From Candidatus Obscuribacter sp. (GTDB lineage: Bacteria; Cyanobacteriota; Vampirovibrionia; Obscuribacterales; Obscuribacteraceae): a stretch of DNA of 64,000 nt. This document shows, one piece after another, positions 1-8,883 of this stretch. The DNA is taken from the NCBI GenBank assembly GCA_016712465.1, contig JADJQZ010000001.1, positions 2,852,001-2,916,000 on the forward strand, in the 5' to 3' direction. A model generated the notes under the pieces. The model had not been told where the DNA came from, searched no databases, and saw nothing but the letters and a program-made list of their open reading frames with translations. Positions within the stretch are counted from its first letter, which is position 1; each line of letters starts with the position of its first letter. The position numbers were made by a program, and so were the translations under genes.

Positions 1-847
1 AGCTTCTCAGTTGGTTTGCTATATAACCCACTACTTCGCCGCTTTCATACATGGGATCGAAGATGACAAAGCCCACTATTTCATTGTCCTTTACGGCGAT
101 AAAGCGGCGCACATCCAGCTCGTCTACATAGACGATGGGACGAACGATGAATTGCATGTCACTGTTGTTTACTACTTTCTCTTTCAACCAGGCATCGGAA
201 ACCTTTTTAAAGGCTTTGAAGAGAAACTCGTCTACGGAGCGCACCTCCACAATCTGGATGCCGTCCTTCTTTGCATTATTGCGCGCCTGTCTCAGGGCCT
301 GTTTTTTGTTGCCCGTGAGTGTAAAAGTGTTGACGTCGATTATGGTTTCTACACCCAGTTCGTTGGCGCAGAAACCCAGGTCATTGAGAATTTTGGCGGT
401 GTTATGGGAGGCATGCAGGAAAATAGGATCACTCTTTTCCTGAAGGAAGGCCTCAATCAACTTAGGTAAGTCTTCGTCGGCGCAAATAGGATCGGCAAGC
501 ACACAGACGGAATTTTTCTCTTTCAACTGCACATAGGCTATATAGCCCACGTCTTCCATCATGAAATATTGCATGCCCGACTGCAATGAAGAATAGGCCA
601 GGGAACCTTTACCGTATTTCTTGAGCGTGTCGATGCGAAATTTAGAAGTGGCGGTGCGATTGGAATCGGCTTTGGCAGCAGTTTGCAATTTTTCCTGTTG
701 TATTTTTATGGCTTGCATGGTCTTGCCAAGACCGCTTCTGGTCACTTTCAGATCTTGAATAATCTTGAGGCTCTGGGTAGCGTTCTGCGGCAGGTTCTGC
801 GGTGCTTTTTGCTTCTTGCTCGCGCCGTCCTTCTCGTTCTGGTCCAC
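1..847 (-). CDS. DUF2156 (LPG-synthase C-terminal-like) protein, 3' end cut by window edge
   Basis: The frame stays open from a GTG start at 847 to the left edge, about 282 codons. The start is supported by AGGAG eight bases upstream. The N-terminal 60 residues are charged and Gln/Lys rich. After that the protein matches the DUF2156 fold found at the C-terminus of MprF-type phosphatidylglycerol lysyltransferases: a GYIAYVQLKEKNSVCVLADP-like strand, then FLHAS, then GVETIID and the LTGNKKQALRQARNNA segment that is characteristic of the family. This is a GNAT-like aminoacyl-transfer fold. No membrane segments are visible in this part, so a soluble or effector-type relative is more likely than full MprF. 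Substrate unknown. Confidence 0.7.
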   Translation of the reverse strand, partial: MDQNEKDGASKKQKAPQNLPQNATQSLKIIQDLKVTRSGLGKTMQAIKIQQEKLQTAAKADSNRTATSKFRIDTLKKYGKGSLAYSSLQSGMQYFMMEDVGYIAYVQLKEKNSVCVLADPICADEDLPKLIEAFLQEKSDPIFLHASHNTAKILNDLGFCANELGVETIIDVNTFTLTGNKKQALRQARNNAKKDGIQIVEVRSVDEFLFKAFKKVSDAWLKEKVVNNSDMQFIVRPIVYVDELDVRRFIAVKDNEIVGFVIFDPMYESGEVVGYIANQLRS

Positions 848-984
848 TTGGCAAACTCCTAAATCGGCTGCCTCATTCTATTACAAATGGAGTCAATCAG
901 TCGGCTATGGTTCAGGCGGTAAGATTCAGGTGAATGGCAGTTTGACCGCAAGAGCCTGGGCAAGACAATCTTTGACTGGAGCTT

Positions 985-1695
985 TCACTCTTTCAAGGCT
1001 TTTATGTTGTCTTGGGCTCGTGCGCCCACCTGTCTGGCATAGGGCGTGCCAACCAGTTCATTGGCTGCCTGTTTCGTGTTGCCTTTTCTAATGGCGGCAC
1101 TGAAATCGACGAATTCATTATCGAGCTTATCACCGCCTAAATTGTAAGCCAGGTCCACGATAACAGCCCGCTTGTGAAAAGGTAGTTTAGCCATGTTGGG
1201 ATAAATTTCCTCAGCTTGCATCATGGCATTTGCTAGCGAAATGTCGTTGAGAGTCTTGATTTGCTTCTCACTGAGGCTGGCCTTGCCGGCCAATATTTGC
1301 TCATAGTCGGCGCCCAGGTACTCGATTGCTTCTCTGGCTCCCGGCTGTTCCAGGTTGAAGCCTACGCCGATGGTGGCAATGCCGCGGCTATCTTTGTAGA
1401 CCGTGTCTTTAACGCCTTCGCTTTTTATTACTTTCTCTCTCACCCTGGGTATTTCTTCGGGGGAGAAGGTACTAACTTCAGTAAAAGACGGGTCAATTTT
1501 AAGGCTGTTGTTTCTTTCAGAATTGCTCAAGTCGATTTTGGGTTGAGGCGCCCAGAGCACGTCCTCTACTTTTTTCACATCTTCTTTTGGCAGCGGCAAG
1601 ATCGGCACATGGAAGCTTTCTTGACGGAAGGCTTCCAGAGCAGCATCAGGAGTCTGGCAGGAAAGTGCTTCCTGCCTGTTTCTTTCGTAAGACAT
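985..1695 (-). CDS. GH24 (T4-type) lysozyme
   Basis: 236 residues. The C-terminal two thirds is a phage-type lysozyme that would cut the beta-1,4 bond between MurNAc and GlcNAc in peptidoglycan. The catalytic triad of T4 lysozyme (Glu11, Asp20, Thr26) is present with the same spacing: Glu in KSEGV, Asp nine residues later in YKDSRG, Thr six residues further in ATIGVG. The DLAYNLGG segment is also typical. About 85 N-terminal residues before the domain are not recognisable, and no signal peptide is seen, so export would need another route. No clear Shine-Dalgarno precedes the ATG. There are no phage structural genes nearby, so a domesticated lysozyme is likely. Confidence 0.82.
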   Translation of the reverse strand: MSYERNRQEALSCQTPDAALEAFRQESFHVPILPLPKEDVKKVEDVLWAPQPKIDLSNSERNNSLKIDPSFTEVSTFSPEEIPRVREKVIKSEGVKDTVYKDSRGIATIGVGFNLEQPGAREAIEYLGADYEQILAGKASLSEKQIKTLNDISLANAMMQAEEIYPNMAKLPFHKRAVIVDLAYNLGGDKLDNEFVDFSAAIRKGNTKQAANELVGTPYARQVGARAQDNIKALKE

Positions 1696-1790
1696 GAACT
1701 GGTACCGGAAAGAATAGATATGTAGTAAGTTCCTGCAGCTTACAGCCTATTTGTGTCGAAGCTGTGATCTCTTGCCCTTACTCTAGTTGT

Positions 1791-2279
1791 TTAAGGCTCT
1801 TCTTTGGTTTTGTATTCTTCGATGCGGGTCTTCCAGTAATCGTTGCCCAACTTGCAGTCTTTACTGTGTGTCTTGGCCCACTGGTTCTCGGCATTGGCTA
1901 GAGCATTGAGAACGTCTTCCGATTTCATCAGTTTGCGCACCAGTACCACATCGTCTACCGTGCCGGTACCATAGGGCGGCGGTGGATTGTACATAGGTAG
2001 TTCTTCTTTGTTCCAATGAGTCAGACCAAGCTTTTCCGCATGGTGAGCATGGTCTAGTTTGTGACCTTCAGTGTGCAGTTGGGAAATGAAATCATCGCAA
2101 CGCCTGCAAGCGCACTCCGCAGCATCTTTGCTGTGCCAGTGCACCAATTTATTCCAGATCCGGCCAACTAGCTCTCTCAAGCCTTGTTTGTGATGCTCCT
2201 CATCAGCCGCAGATGTATCAGAAGGGGCCGGTTGTGCGGCAAAGATTCCGATTAGCTGGTTTTGCAGATCGCCTTCCAT
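1791..2279 (-). CDS. Hypothetical His/Cys-rich protein
   Basis: 162 residues with no family that I recognise. The start is supported by AAGGAAG about seven bases before the ATG. The middle of the protein is rich in His and Cys: a CACRRC cluster near residue 57, then HTEGHKLDHAHHAEKLGLTH, which could bind metal. No membrane segment or signal peptide is seen. It lies downstream of nothing on its own strand and divergently from the flavin reductase at 2455. The His/Cys pattern is observed; metal binding is inference. Confidence 0.55.
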   Translation of the reverse strand: MEGDLQNQLIGIFAAQPAPSDTSAADEEHHKQGLRELVGRIWNKLVHWHSKDAAECACRRCDDFISQLHTEGHKLDHAHHAEKLGLTHWNKEELPMYNPPPPYGTGTVDDVVLVRKLMKSEDVLNALANAENQWAKTHSKDCKLGNDYWKTRIEEYKTKEEP

Positions 2280-2353
2280 ATTAAACTTCCTTCTTTCCTC
2301 AAATCACTCATATCGGCATACAGTTACATTTTTACACCGGATTCGGATTTAAC

Positions 2354-2372
2354 TCATCCCCTGCGGGGATGA
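2354..2372. promoter_or_regulatory. Hairpin between divergent genes
   Basis: TCATCCCC / GGGGATGA is a perfect 8-bp inverted repeat around a TGC loop, in the gap between the divergent genes at 2279 and 2455. No T-run follows on either strand, so it is more like an operator or leader hairpin than a terminator. A TATCAT box at 2416-2421 lies between it and the reductase start. Confidence 0.35.
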
Positions 2373-2454
2373 TTGAGCTTGGTATTAGGACCGGGCCGGT
2401 TAAACTCGGACTTGCTATCATTTACTACCCTTTAGCGTCTGTTTGGAGACCCCT

Positions 2455-3861
2455 GTGACTGACTTTATGCCCGAAAAAGTGGAACAGTACGACCTGGTAG
2501 TGCTCGGCGGCGGCAAAGGGGGCAAGTCTCTAGCTCTTGCCCTGGCTCCCATGGGCTACAAAGTGTGCCTGATAGAGGCGAAAATGCTGGGCGGTTCTTG
2601 TATTAATGTCGCCTGTATTCCAACCAAGACAATGGTGGCCGGAACGCGCCTGGTGTATGAGGCCGGTCAGGCCAGGGCCAGGGGCTTCAAGCTTTCTCTG
2701 GAAGGCAATAATATTCAAGCCGTCATTGCCCGGAAGCGCCAGGTGGTAAGCTCCATGGTGGAAACCCATGAGAAGCTCTTCACTACCACCGAGAATTTAA
2801 CCTTCTTGAAAGGGCTGGGCAGCTTTGTCGCTTCATCGGAAGGTACCGTCATCAAGGTGGAACTGGAGGGCAGCTGCCGCTACGTCACCGGTAAGACCAT
2901 CGTTGTCAACACCGGCACCAAGCCGCTCATGCCTATCATTGAGGGCATGGAGCAAGTGCCTCTCCTGACCAGTACATCAATTATGGAGCTGGACTATCTG
3001 CCCGGTCACCTGGCTATCATCGGAGGCGGCTATATCGCCCTGGAGTTTGCCCAGATCTTTGCCCGGTTGGGTAGTCGGGTTACCTTGCTGGAGCGAGGCA
3101 CAACCTTCCTGCCTCGGGAGGACCGAGATATTGCCGACTGTGTGCAGAAAATATTGCAGGAAGAGGGAGTGGAAATCCTCTTCGATGTGAAGGTCGAGAA
3201 GCTGAGCCTGGACGGTCAGGATAAAGTACTTCATTTGAATACCGGCGGAACTGTCAGAGAATTTCGAGCCACTGATATCCTGGCTGCTACGGGGCGCGCC
3301 TCTGTTAACGAGGCCCTTAACCTGGCGGCGGTAGGCATCGATGTGGACAGCCGCGGTTTTATCAAGGTGAACGAGTATCTGGAAACCTCAAGAGCCGGTG
3401 TCTTTGCCGTCGGTGATTGCAAGGGCGGACCTTTCTTCACCCATGCTTCCTGGGACGATTTTAGAATCCTGAAAGACAACATTGTTCACAGCGCCGGACG
3501 CACCACCACCGGCAGGCTCATTCCCTACACCCTCTTTGTGGAGCCGGAGTTGGGAAGGGTTGGACTGACGGAAGCGGAAGCCTTAAAAAGCGGTAAGAAC
3601 ATACAGGTTTTGACTCTACCGGCCGCCAAAATACCAAGAGCCAACACCGAAGGCGAGACTAGAGGCATGCTTAAGGCCATAATCGATCGGGACAGCAAAG
3701 AGATTCTAGGCTTTGCGGCTCTGAGCCTTTACGGCGGCGAAATAGCATCGGCCGTGCAAGTGGCCATGCTTGCCGGTATGCCCTGCGATCGCCTCGGCAG
3801 AATTGTCTTCAGTCATCCCACCATGTGCGAGAGTCTGAACCTGCTCTTCCAAGGGGTTTAG
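2455..3861 (+). CDS. Pyridine nucleotide-disulfide oxidoreductase (dihydrolipoamide dehydrogenase / mercuric reductase type)
   Basis: 468 residues from the GTG at 2455, chosen because GGAG lies six bases upstream; the in-frame TTG at 2443 has no such site. Domains in order: FAD Rossmann motif VVLGGGKGG near residue 16, redox-active disulfide CINVAC at Cys49 and Cys54 followed by IPTK, NAD-binding IIGGGYIALEFA near residue 187, a second FAD contact VFAVGDCKGG, and the C-terminal interface with the HPTMCE His-Glu dyad. This is a class I flavin disulfide reductase. No E2 or lipoyl gene is adjacent, and no extra N-terminal Cys pair typical of MerA is seen, so the physiological substrate cannot be assigned. 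The SGNH gene follows after 1 bp. Confidence 0.85.
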   Translation: MTDFMPEKVEQYDLVVLGGGKGGKSLALALAPMGYKVCLIEAKMLGGSCINVACIPTKTMVAGTRLVYEAGQARARGFKLSLEGNNIQAVIARKRQVVSSMVETHEKLFTTTENLTFLKGLGSFVASSEGTVIKVELEGSCRYVTGKTIVVNTGTKPLMPIIEGMEQVPLLTSTSIMELDYLPGHLAIIGGGYIALEFAQIFARLGSRVTLLERGTTFLPREDRDIADCVQKILQEEGVEILFDVKVEKLSLDGQDKVLHLNTGGTVREFRATDILAATGRASVNEALNLAAVGIDVDSRGFIKVNEYLETSRAGVFAVGDCKGGPFFTHASWDDFRILKDNIVHSAGRTTTGRLIPYTLFVEPELGRVGLTEAEALKSGKNIQVLTLPAAKIPRANTEGETRGMLKAIIDRDSKEILGFAALSLYGGEIASAVQVAMLAGMPCDRLGRIVFSHPTMCESLNLLFQGV

Positions 3862-3862
3862 A

Positions 3863-4600
3863 GTGAAATTCGATCTCTATCTAGCCCTTGGAGATTCCAT
3901 TTCCATAGACTTCTATCCGGCTCAGGATGCCGGCAAGCAGACCAGCAGTCACAATGAAAATCTGGGGGCAGCTTCCCTTCTGCTTAGAAACGACCGGCTG
4001 CTCTTCCCTGAATTCAAGGGGCAAGACCTGAGCAGCCACTGCGAGAATCTCACTTTTCAAAATCTGGCTGTGGACGGAGCGACAACTTTTGATTTACTTG
4101 AGCGCCTTGATGACCTGGATGCGTTCAAAGAGCGCACTGCCCTGGTTACCCTCACCATTGGCGGTAATGACCTTTTACAGTCATTGCGTCTTTCCGGCGG
4201 TAACGGCAAGGTTTTAATCGGTGAAGTCGAACGGATTCAAGAGCGCATCAGCGAGATAGTCGATCATATTCAAGTGAAGCTACCGGATTCATACTTGATT
4301 TTGAATACGGTCTATGATCCCACCGATGGTACCGGCACTTTTACCGACAGTGCCATTTTCGATCAAAAATTGCCGGTAGAGCTGCTGCAATACCTCAATT
4401 TCCTCATGACCAGACTTTCTTTCTCTCCCAGGCGAGTTCTCTGCGATATCCACAAGCATTTTCTCGGGCACGGCATGCTTTCCCCATCCCAAGAGGATTT
4501 TTGGTACTGGCGCCCCAACCCGATCGAGCCTGGTTACAGAGGTGCCAGCGAAATTCGGCGGCTCTGGTGGAAAATCGTGGAACCACTTGTGCTTTTCTAA
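3863..4600 (+). CDS. SGNH/GDSL-family protein
   Basis: 245 residues from a GTG right after the reductase stop, so probably co-transcribed with it. Block I is LALGDSISIDF with the nucleophile Ser in GDS at the N-terminus. Block III is TIGGNDLLQS with the oxyanion Asn. The C-terminal block that normally carries the catalytic Asp-x-x-His reads PNPIEPGYRGASEIRRLW instead, so the canonical His is not seen there; His residues occur earlier in DIHKHFLGHG. No signal peptide, so a cytoplasmic esterase or a non-classical SGNH protein. Family assignment is good; activity is uncertain. Confidence 0.72.
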   Translation: MKFDLYLALGDSISIDFYPAQDAGKQTSSHNENLGAASLLLRNDRLLFPEFKGQDLSSHCENLTFQNLAVDGATTFDLLERLDDLDAFKERTALVTLTIGGNDLLQSLRLSGGNGKVLIGEVERIQERISEIVDHIQVKLPDSYLILNTVYDPTDGTGTFTDSAIFDQKLPVELLQYLNFLMTRLSFSPRRVLCDIHKHFLGHGMLSPSQEDFWYWRPNPIEPGYRGASEIRRLWWKIVEPLVLF

Positions 4601-4680
4601 TCTCCCACCAGAGTCGATTAAGGAAAGGCGCTCAGGCTTGTACTAGAATCGAGTCTGAGTTTCCAGGCAAGGTGTTGAAT

Positions 4681-5460
4681 ATGAGCAGAAAAAGAGCCAT
4701 AGATGCTCGTGAGTCCAGTGATCCTAAGTTTATTCACTGGAAGAGTCGCTTCAAGGCAGCTACCGTAGCCTTTGAGATGGGCAAGTTAGATGAGGCTCGC
4801 ACGGTCATTTACCGCTCCTTGATGGAGGCAGAGTCTCTTAAGGATAAAAACTTTGCTGTGCCGGTTTGTCATATCGGCATGGCCGTAGTCAGCATGAATC
4901 AAGAAAAAGAGCGGGAAGCGAAGGATTATTTTGAAAAAGCTATAAACGCTCTCTCCGGCCAGCCGGAAGCCGACACTCGTGAACTTTACGGCGCGGCGCT
5001 GCGCTTTTATGCCCATTTCTATGAACGCAAAAATGATCTGTCCGAGGCTGAAAACTGCCTCCGGCAGTCCGTTGCCGTTCTGAAAGAGCTTGGTCCGGAA
5101 AGTGCGGCGCAACTAGCCTATTCCCTGGCGGATCTGGCGGCAATAATGGTTCGTACCGGTCAGCTTGAAGAAGCTGATGTGCTGGTCAAATCGTCCATTG
5201 AGATTCTAGTAGCCACTGTCGGAACCGATGACCCGAGTTATGACTGGGCCAAGCTCATTTATCAGGTTTGTCTGAACCAGAACGACCGCGAAATGCTGGA
5301 ATTAGTCTTCGAGGATTCGGTCACAGCCATGCAGTATAAGCTCGGCGCCAGGCACCCGAACCTGGTGAGAGCCTTGAACGCCTATGGCACTGCCCTCAGG
5401 AAGCGCGGTCTGACGGAAAAACTGGAGCACCTGAAAGAGAAGTTCTCGGCACTGGTTTGA
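4681..5460 (+). CDS. TPR-repeat protein
   Basis: 259 residues from the ATG at 4681, preceded by AAGGTG six bases upstream; a longer frame running back into the previous gene is not needed. Helical repeats of the TPR type are visible: FEMGKLDEARTVIYRSL, KEREAKDYFEKAI, RKNDLSEAENCLRQSV, TGQLEEADVLVKSSIEI, and a final HPNLVRALNAYGTALRKRG. No signal peptide or membrane segment, so a cytoplasmic scaffold. It precedes a Ser/Thr kinase with the same kind of repeats, suggesting a shared signalling role. A TAGAAT box lies at about 4645. Confidence 0.7.
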   Translation: MSRKRAIDARESSDPKFIHWKSRFKAATVAFEMGKLDEARTVIYRSLMEAESLKDKNFAVPVCHIGMAVVSMNQEKEREAKDYFEKAINALSGQPEADTRELYGAALRFYAHFYERKNDLSEAENCLRQSVAVLKELGPESAAQLAYSLADLAAIMVRTGQLEEADVLVKSSIEILVATVGTDDPSYDWAKLIYQVCLNQNDREMLELVFEDSVTAMQYKLGARHPNLVRALNAYGTALRKRGLTEKLEHLKEKFSALV

Positions 5461-5625
5461 CTTTCCGGTCAGCCTTCGCGCCCAAGTTGGTCCCACATCG
5501 GCAGACCGTTTAAGGTTGTTTTGGGCAAACTGGGCATATTAGAGGAGCGAAGTCATGACTCCTCCTCGAACAGGCTCAAACTTTCGCACCTTTCACCACT
5601 GGTAACCATCAGGCAAATACCGGCA

Positions 5626-7449
5626 ATGACCGATAAGAAAATCGTCGAAACCGATTTTACTCTAGTAAATTTCGAGGGTACAACCAATTCCGTTGGACCT
5701 ATCGGACCCAATTTCGAAATCCTGGGTACCCTCGGTGAAGGGGCCATGGGCATCGTCTACAAAGCCAGGCATTTGCTTCTCGATAAAGTGGTAGCCATCA
5801 AGGTTTTAAAGGAAGAGTACACCAGCCAGTCCAAGATTTTTCTTCGCTTTCAGCAGGAAGCCAGAACTACCAGCCATCTCTCCCATGAGAATATAGCCAG
5901 CGTTCATGACTTTGGTCTCACCGAAGGTGGTCATCCTTTCATAGTCATGGATTATGTCCAGGGAGTCACTCTCGCCGGTCTAATTGAAGAAATGAAGGTC
6001 TTGCCTGAGGATGTGGCGCTTTCCATCTTTCAGCAAATCGGCCGAGCCCTCGTTCATGCCCATGAAAACAACGTCATCCACAGGGATTTGAAGCCTTCCA
6101 ATATAATTTTGCAAAAGCGTGCATCGGGCGAGTGGCATGCCAAGGTTGTGGACTTCGGCATTGCCAAAGTAATGATTGAGAGCGAAGACGACCACTCTCC
6201 CAAGCTCACGCAAACCGGTGAAATATTCGGTACGCCGCTCTATATGAGTCCCGAGCAGTGTCAGGGGCAGAAAGTCGATCAGCGCAGCGATATTTATTCA
6301 CTTGGTTGCTTGATGTATGAGTGCTTGATGGGCAAACCGCCATTTAGCGGGGACAGCACCTTTGCCTTGCTTATGGCCCAGGTCAGTAAGCCACCGGCGC
6401 CGTTTCGCGAGGCAAACCAGACCGCCCGCCTGAGTGATGCCCTGGAGCGTGTGGTTTTTCGGGCTATGGAAAAAGAGCCCGGGGATCGCTATCAGGAGGT
6501 TAAAGACCTCTTGAACGATCTGGAGGCAGTCAGTAAAGGAAGCGCAACTGTTGCTGCTTCCAAGCTTTACAGCAAACCTCGCAGAGACAAGACCAGCAAG
6601 TTAGTGCTCTTTTCGATCATTTCCTTCCTGCTAATATCGGCTCTGGGTCTGGTACTGGCCGTGGTACCAATGATAATGAATACCCGCCCGGCTCCGGTGC
6701 TACCCTGGGCAGAAGCTTTTCGCCACGGCATGGAACTGAGGACCATCGACGAGCGCGCAGCGGAAGCGCAGATTCGTCAAGCCATGGCAATAGCTGAAAA
6801 ATCCGGGGCTACTCCCCAACTATTGGCTGACATTCAGTATGAATTGGGCGTGATGCTCTTTCGCAGAGACAGCTCAGACCCTGAGGCCTATCAGTTGATG
6901 GCGCAGGTGGCACGGGTGGAGCCACAGGAAACCCTTCGCCATGCCAACACCTTAGAATACCTGGCCCGCTTGGAAATCGCAGAGTCTAACCGTAGCTACA
7001 AGGCGCTCAAGAGGGCGAAGCAAAAAGGGGCCGAGGCTGCCGAAATCGATACTTTGCAGAAGTCGGTGGAAGAATTTCAAAATCTCGCCAGAGTCCATGC
7101 CGATCAGGCTGTTGAGACCAAGATTCGGCAAGTAGGATCCGTGCATGGATATGTAGAAAACTCCTGGCGTACCAAGGGGCAGGTACTTTATGCCTTGCAT
7201 CTTTATCCAGAGGCGCAAGAGGCGTTCACCAAGGCTCTCTCCATCGCCGAAAAATTGAAGATTCCTGATGCGGAAGCAGGGCGCTGTCTGAATATTGCCC
7301 AATGCCTGGAAGCCCAGGGAAAGTTTGACGAAGCGAAGACCTTCTATGAGCGCTCCATAAGAGTATCCAAAGAGCTTTTCGGCCCGCAGCATCAAGAAGT
7401 GAAAGAGGTAGTTGATGAGTACAACGAGTTTCTGAAGCGCCACTACTAG
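5626..7449 (+). CDS. Hanks-type Ser/Thr protein kinase with membrane anchor and C-terminal TPRs
   Basis: 607 residues from the ATG at 5626; a frame open further upstream adds 35 residues without kinase similarity. Kinase motifs are complete: glycine loop LGEGAMG near residue 36, VAIK Lys at 59, catalytic HRDLKPSN at 152-159, DFG at 176-178, and GTPLYMSPEQ in the activation segment. A single membrane segment spans about 326-351. The C-terminal 240 residues hold TPR-like repeats, for example YPEAQEAFTKALSIA and GKFDEAKTFYERSI, predicted outside the membrane. This is the PknB-like layout with a TPR sensor instead of PASTA repeats. It should be an active receptor-like kinase; targets unknown. Confidence 0.88.
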   Translation: MTDKKIVETDFTLVNFEGTTNSVGPIGPNFEILGTLGEGAMGIVYKARHLLLDKVVAIKVLKEEYTSQSKIFLRFQQEARTTSHLSHENIASVHDFGLTEGGHPFIVMDYVQGVTLAGLIEEMKVLPEDVALSIFQQIGRALVHAHENNVIHRDLKPSNIILQKRASGEWHAKVVDFGIAKVMIESEDDHSPKLTQTGEIFGTPLYMSPEQCQGQKVDQRSDIYSLGCLMYECLMGKPPFSGDSTFALLMAQVSKPPAPFREANQTARLSDALERVVFRAMEKEPGDRYQEVKDLLNDLEAVSKGSATVAASKLYSKPRRDKTSKLVLFSIISFLLISALGLVLAVVPMIMNTRPAPVLPWAEAFRHGMELRTIDERAAEAQIRQAMAIAEKSGATPQLLADIQYELGVMLFRRDSSDPEAYQLMAQVARVEPQETLRHANTLEYLARLEIAESNRSYKALKRAKQKGAEAAEIDTLQKSVEEFQNLARVHADQAVETKIRQVGSVHGYVENSWRTKGQVLYALHLYPEAQEAFTKALSIAEKLKIPDAEAGRCLNIAQCLEAQGKFDEAKTFYERSIRVSKELFGPQHQEVKEVVDEYNEFLKRHY

Positions 7450-7456
7450 CAGTGCC

Positions 7457-8245
7457 TCATCGTGTTTTGAATGTGTGTTGTTGCAGTCTCCAGAATTTGT
7501 TGCTTGATTGAATCATCTTTTCTGGTAGGTCCAGAAGTTTAGCCAGTTCAGCATCATTAGCCTCGTGTCCGGCGTTGCCTTTCTGCATTCTTTGTTGACG
7601 CAAAAGAGTGCTTAAGTAACTCATATCTTGCTGGCTAACCTCCGTCTCTATGCCCTTTTCGGCGTCATCGGCTAGCTTCTGCCAGTACTTGCAAAGGTCT
7701 TCAATTCTACGGCTCCTATCGGATTCTTCTTCGTTAAGAGAGTAAATCTCCCTTATAAATTTTGGGGTCAATTTCTGTAGGCTGAATCCGCCCCAGGCCG
7801 TCACACCATCGTCGATCATCCAGTCTTCCATGTCTTTCAGGAGAATACCGGCGCTATCTCCTCTGTGAATGTTAGGAAGAAAGTCAGCGTCACTGTCATA
7901 AGTACCGCTTATGCCTGGTCCGTTTATCGCCGTGACATTGATCCATAGGTGCTCGGTTGTCTGCCCCTGGCTGACTGGAAATTTGACCAGGAAACTAATA
8001 TTTTTGTCGGATCCTTTTTTGATGAACTCCTTTTCAAAAAAAGACCACTTTCGTCTGGCTTCTGCCGCTGCCAATTTCAGGTCTTCAGAGTTTTTCGGAT
8101 AGTGGACCGTATCGGCCACGTCAGATTCACTCTCGAATATCTCTAATGGCTTGGAGCAGCCTGCAAGTACAAAACTGAGAGACACACCGGCAGCGAGAAC
8201 GCTAACTGTGAGTAAGTCCGCGGCAGTTCTTTGTTTATTGATCAA
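7457..8245 (-). CDS. DUF2314 lipoprotein
   Basis: 262 residues from a TTG start. A signal peptide with lipobox VLAGC puts the acylated Cys at residue 30. The following domain fits DUF2314: KNISFLVKFP, then EHLWINVTAI, GISGTYDSDADFLPN and DMEDWMIDDG, the Glu-His-x-Trp and Asp-Trp positions being the family hallmarks. The C-terminal 80 residues are helical and charged. DUF2314 has no established function. The gene converges on the kinase gene with only 7 bp between the stops. Confidence 0.72.
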   Translation of the reverse strand: MINKQRTAADLLTVSVLAAGVSLSFVLAGCSKPLEIFESESDVADTVHYPKNSEDLKLAAAEARRKWSFFEKEFIKKGSDKNISFLVKFPVSQGQTTEHLWINVTAINGPGISGTYDSDADFLPNIHRGDSAGILLKDMEDWMIDDGVTAWGGFSLQKLTPKFIREIYSLNEEESDRSRRIEDLCKYWQKLADDAEKGIETEVSQQDMSYLSTLLRQQRMQKGNAGHEANDAELAKLLDLPEKMIQSSNKFWRLQQHTFKTR

Positions 8246-8355
8246 CTTTGGGAAACTCGTTTATACCTTTCCAAATTTTCAATTTTACCCGAATTCGGGA
8301 ATGTACGCCTTTGCTGCTCTCTGCTTAAATGGTAGAAGTGCAGAGGGAGAGTTTT

Positions 8356-8571
8356 ATGAACTTCAAAGAGTATGTGAGCGTGGCTTCCGAGCAATTACCC
8401 GTTCTCACAGGGCTGAGTTCCTGTGCCAACCTCGATCAAGCCTTTCGCTTCCTAGAGAGTGTGGGCTTTGCTGTGGCCAAAATGGAACTGCTATCCCAGG
8501 ATGAATTTACCCTCGATCTGGTTTTTCCGCTCAATGATTCTAATCGGTGTGTGGTGCTTGCAGCCAGTTGA
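8356..8571 (+). CDS. Small hypothetical protein ending at an in-frame TGA
   Basis: 71 residues from the ATG at 8356, supported by AGGGAG with a 6-bp spacer. The sequence is a mixed helix-strand protein (LDQAFRFLESVGFAVAKMEL, then FTLDLVFPLND) that I do not recognise. The TGA at 8569-8571 is followed in the same frame by 52 further sense codons with protein-like content, so this may be only the N-terminal part of a 124-codon gene. See the separate entry for the extension. Confidence 0.5.
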   Translation: MNFKEYVSVASEQLPVLTGLSSCANLDQAFRFLESVGFAVAKMELLSQDEFTLDLVFPLNDSNRCVVLAAS

Positions 8572-8730
8572 GTGGGGCATTTGACGGCGGTCGCCGTCTT
8601 CGAAGCGAAACCGACGAATGATGAACTATTGAACTGGCACCTACAGATGGGTTGGACTGCCCAGGTTTCTGAACTGCAAGACGGCCCAAGGATACTTGGC
8701 TATGCTGCATGCCGCTTCGAAACGGACTGA
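8572..8730 (+). pseudogene. In-frame extension of the preceding small ORF beyond TGA
   Basis: 52 codons in the same frame as the gene at 8356-8571, ending at TGA 8728-8730. The extension contains FEAKPTNDELLNWHLQMGW and GPRILGYAACRF, which look like protein rather than random translation. Either a sense codon mutated to TGA, or the two halves are translationally coupled through the GTG directly after the stop, or the TGA is read through. Not decidable from sequence alone. Confidence 0.35.
8583..8598 (+). promoter_or_regulatory. Hairpin 3' of the in-frame TGA, SECIS-like in geometry
   Basis: GACGGC / GCCGTC form a perfect 6-bp stem with a GGTC tetraloop. The loop starts 17 bases after the TGA at 8569-8571. 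Bacterial SECIS elements, such as that of E. coli fdhF, place a GGUCU-containing apical loop about 18 bases after the UGA. The geometric match is observed; function as SECIS is speculation. Confidence 0.25.
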
Positions 8731-8883
8731 GCTAGAGACTCGGCTGCCAAGCGGGATTCGATATTAAATGCGTTTTCGGAAAGGATGGCTAGTTTCAGAA
8801 ACGTAACTATTTTGCCACCACTACATATGACACGCCAAATGCGAATACCATAGCTATGGCAGCAATGTTCATCAGGAAAAGCG

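Noticed and set aside
985..1695. Prophage remnant indicated by the lysozyme
   Set aside because: No holin, integrase, capsid or tail genes near it.
4501..4680. Longer N-terminus for the TPR protein overlapping the SGNH gene
   Set aside because: Overlap with conserved C-terminal SGNH sequence, and ATG 4681 has a good SD.
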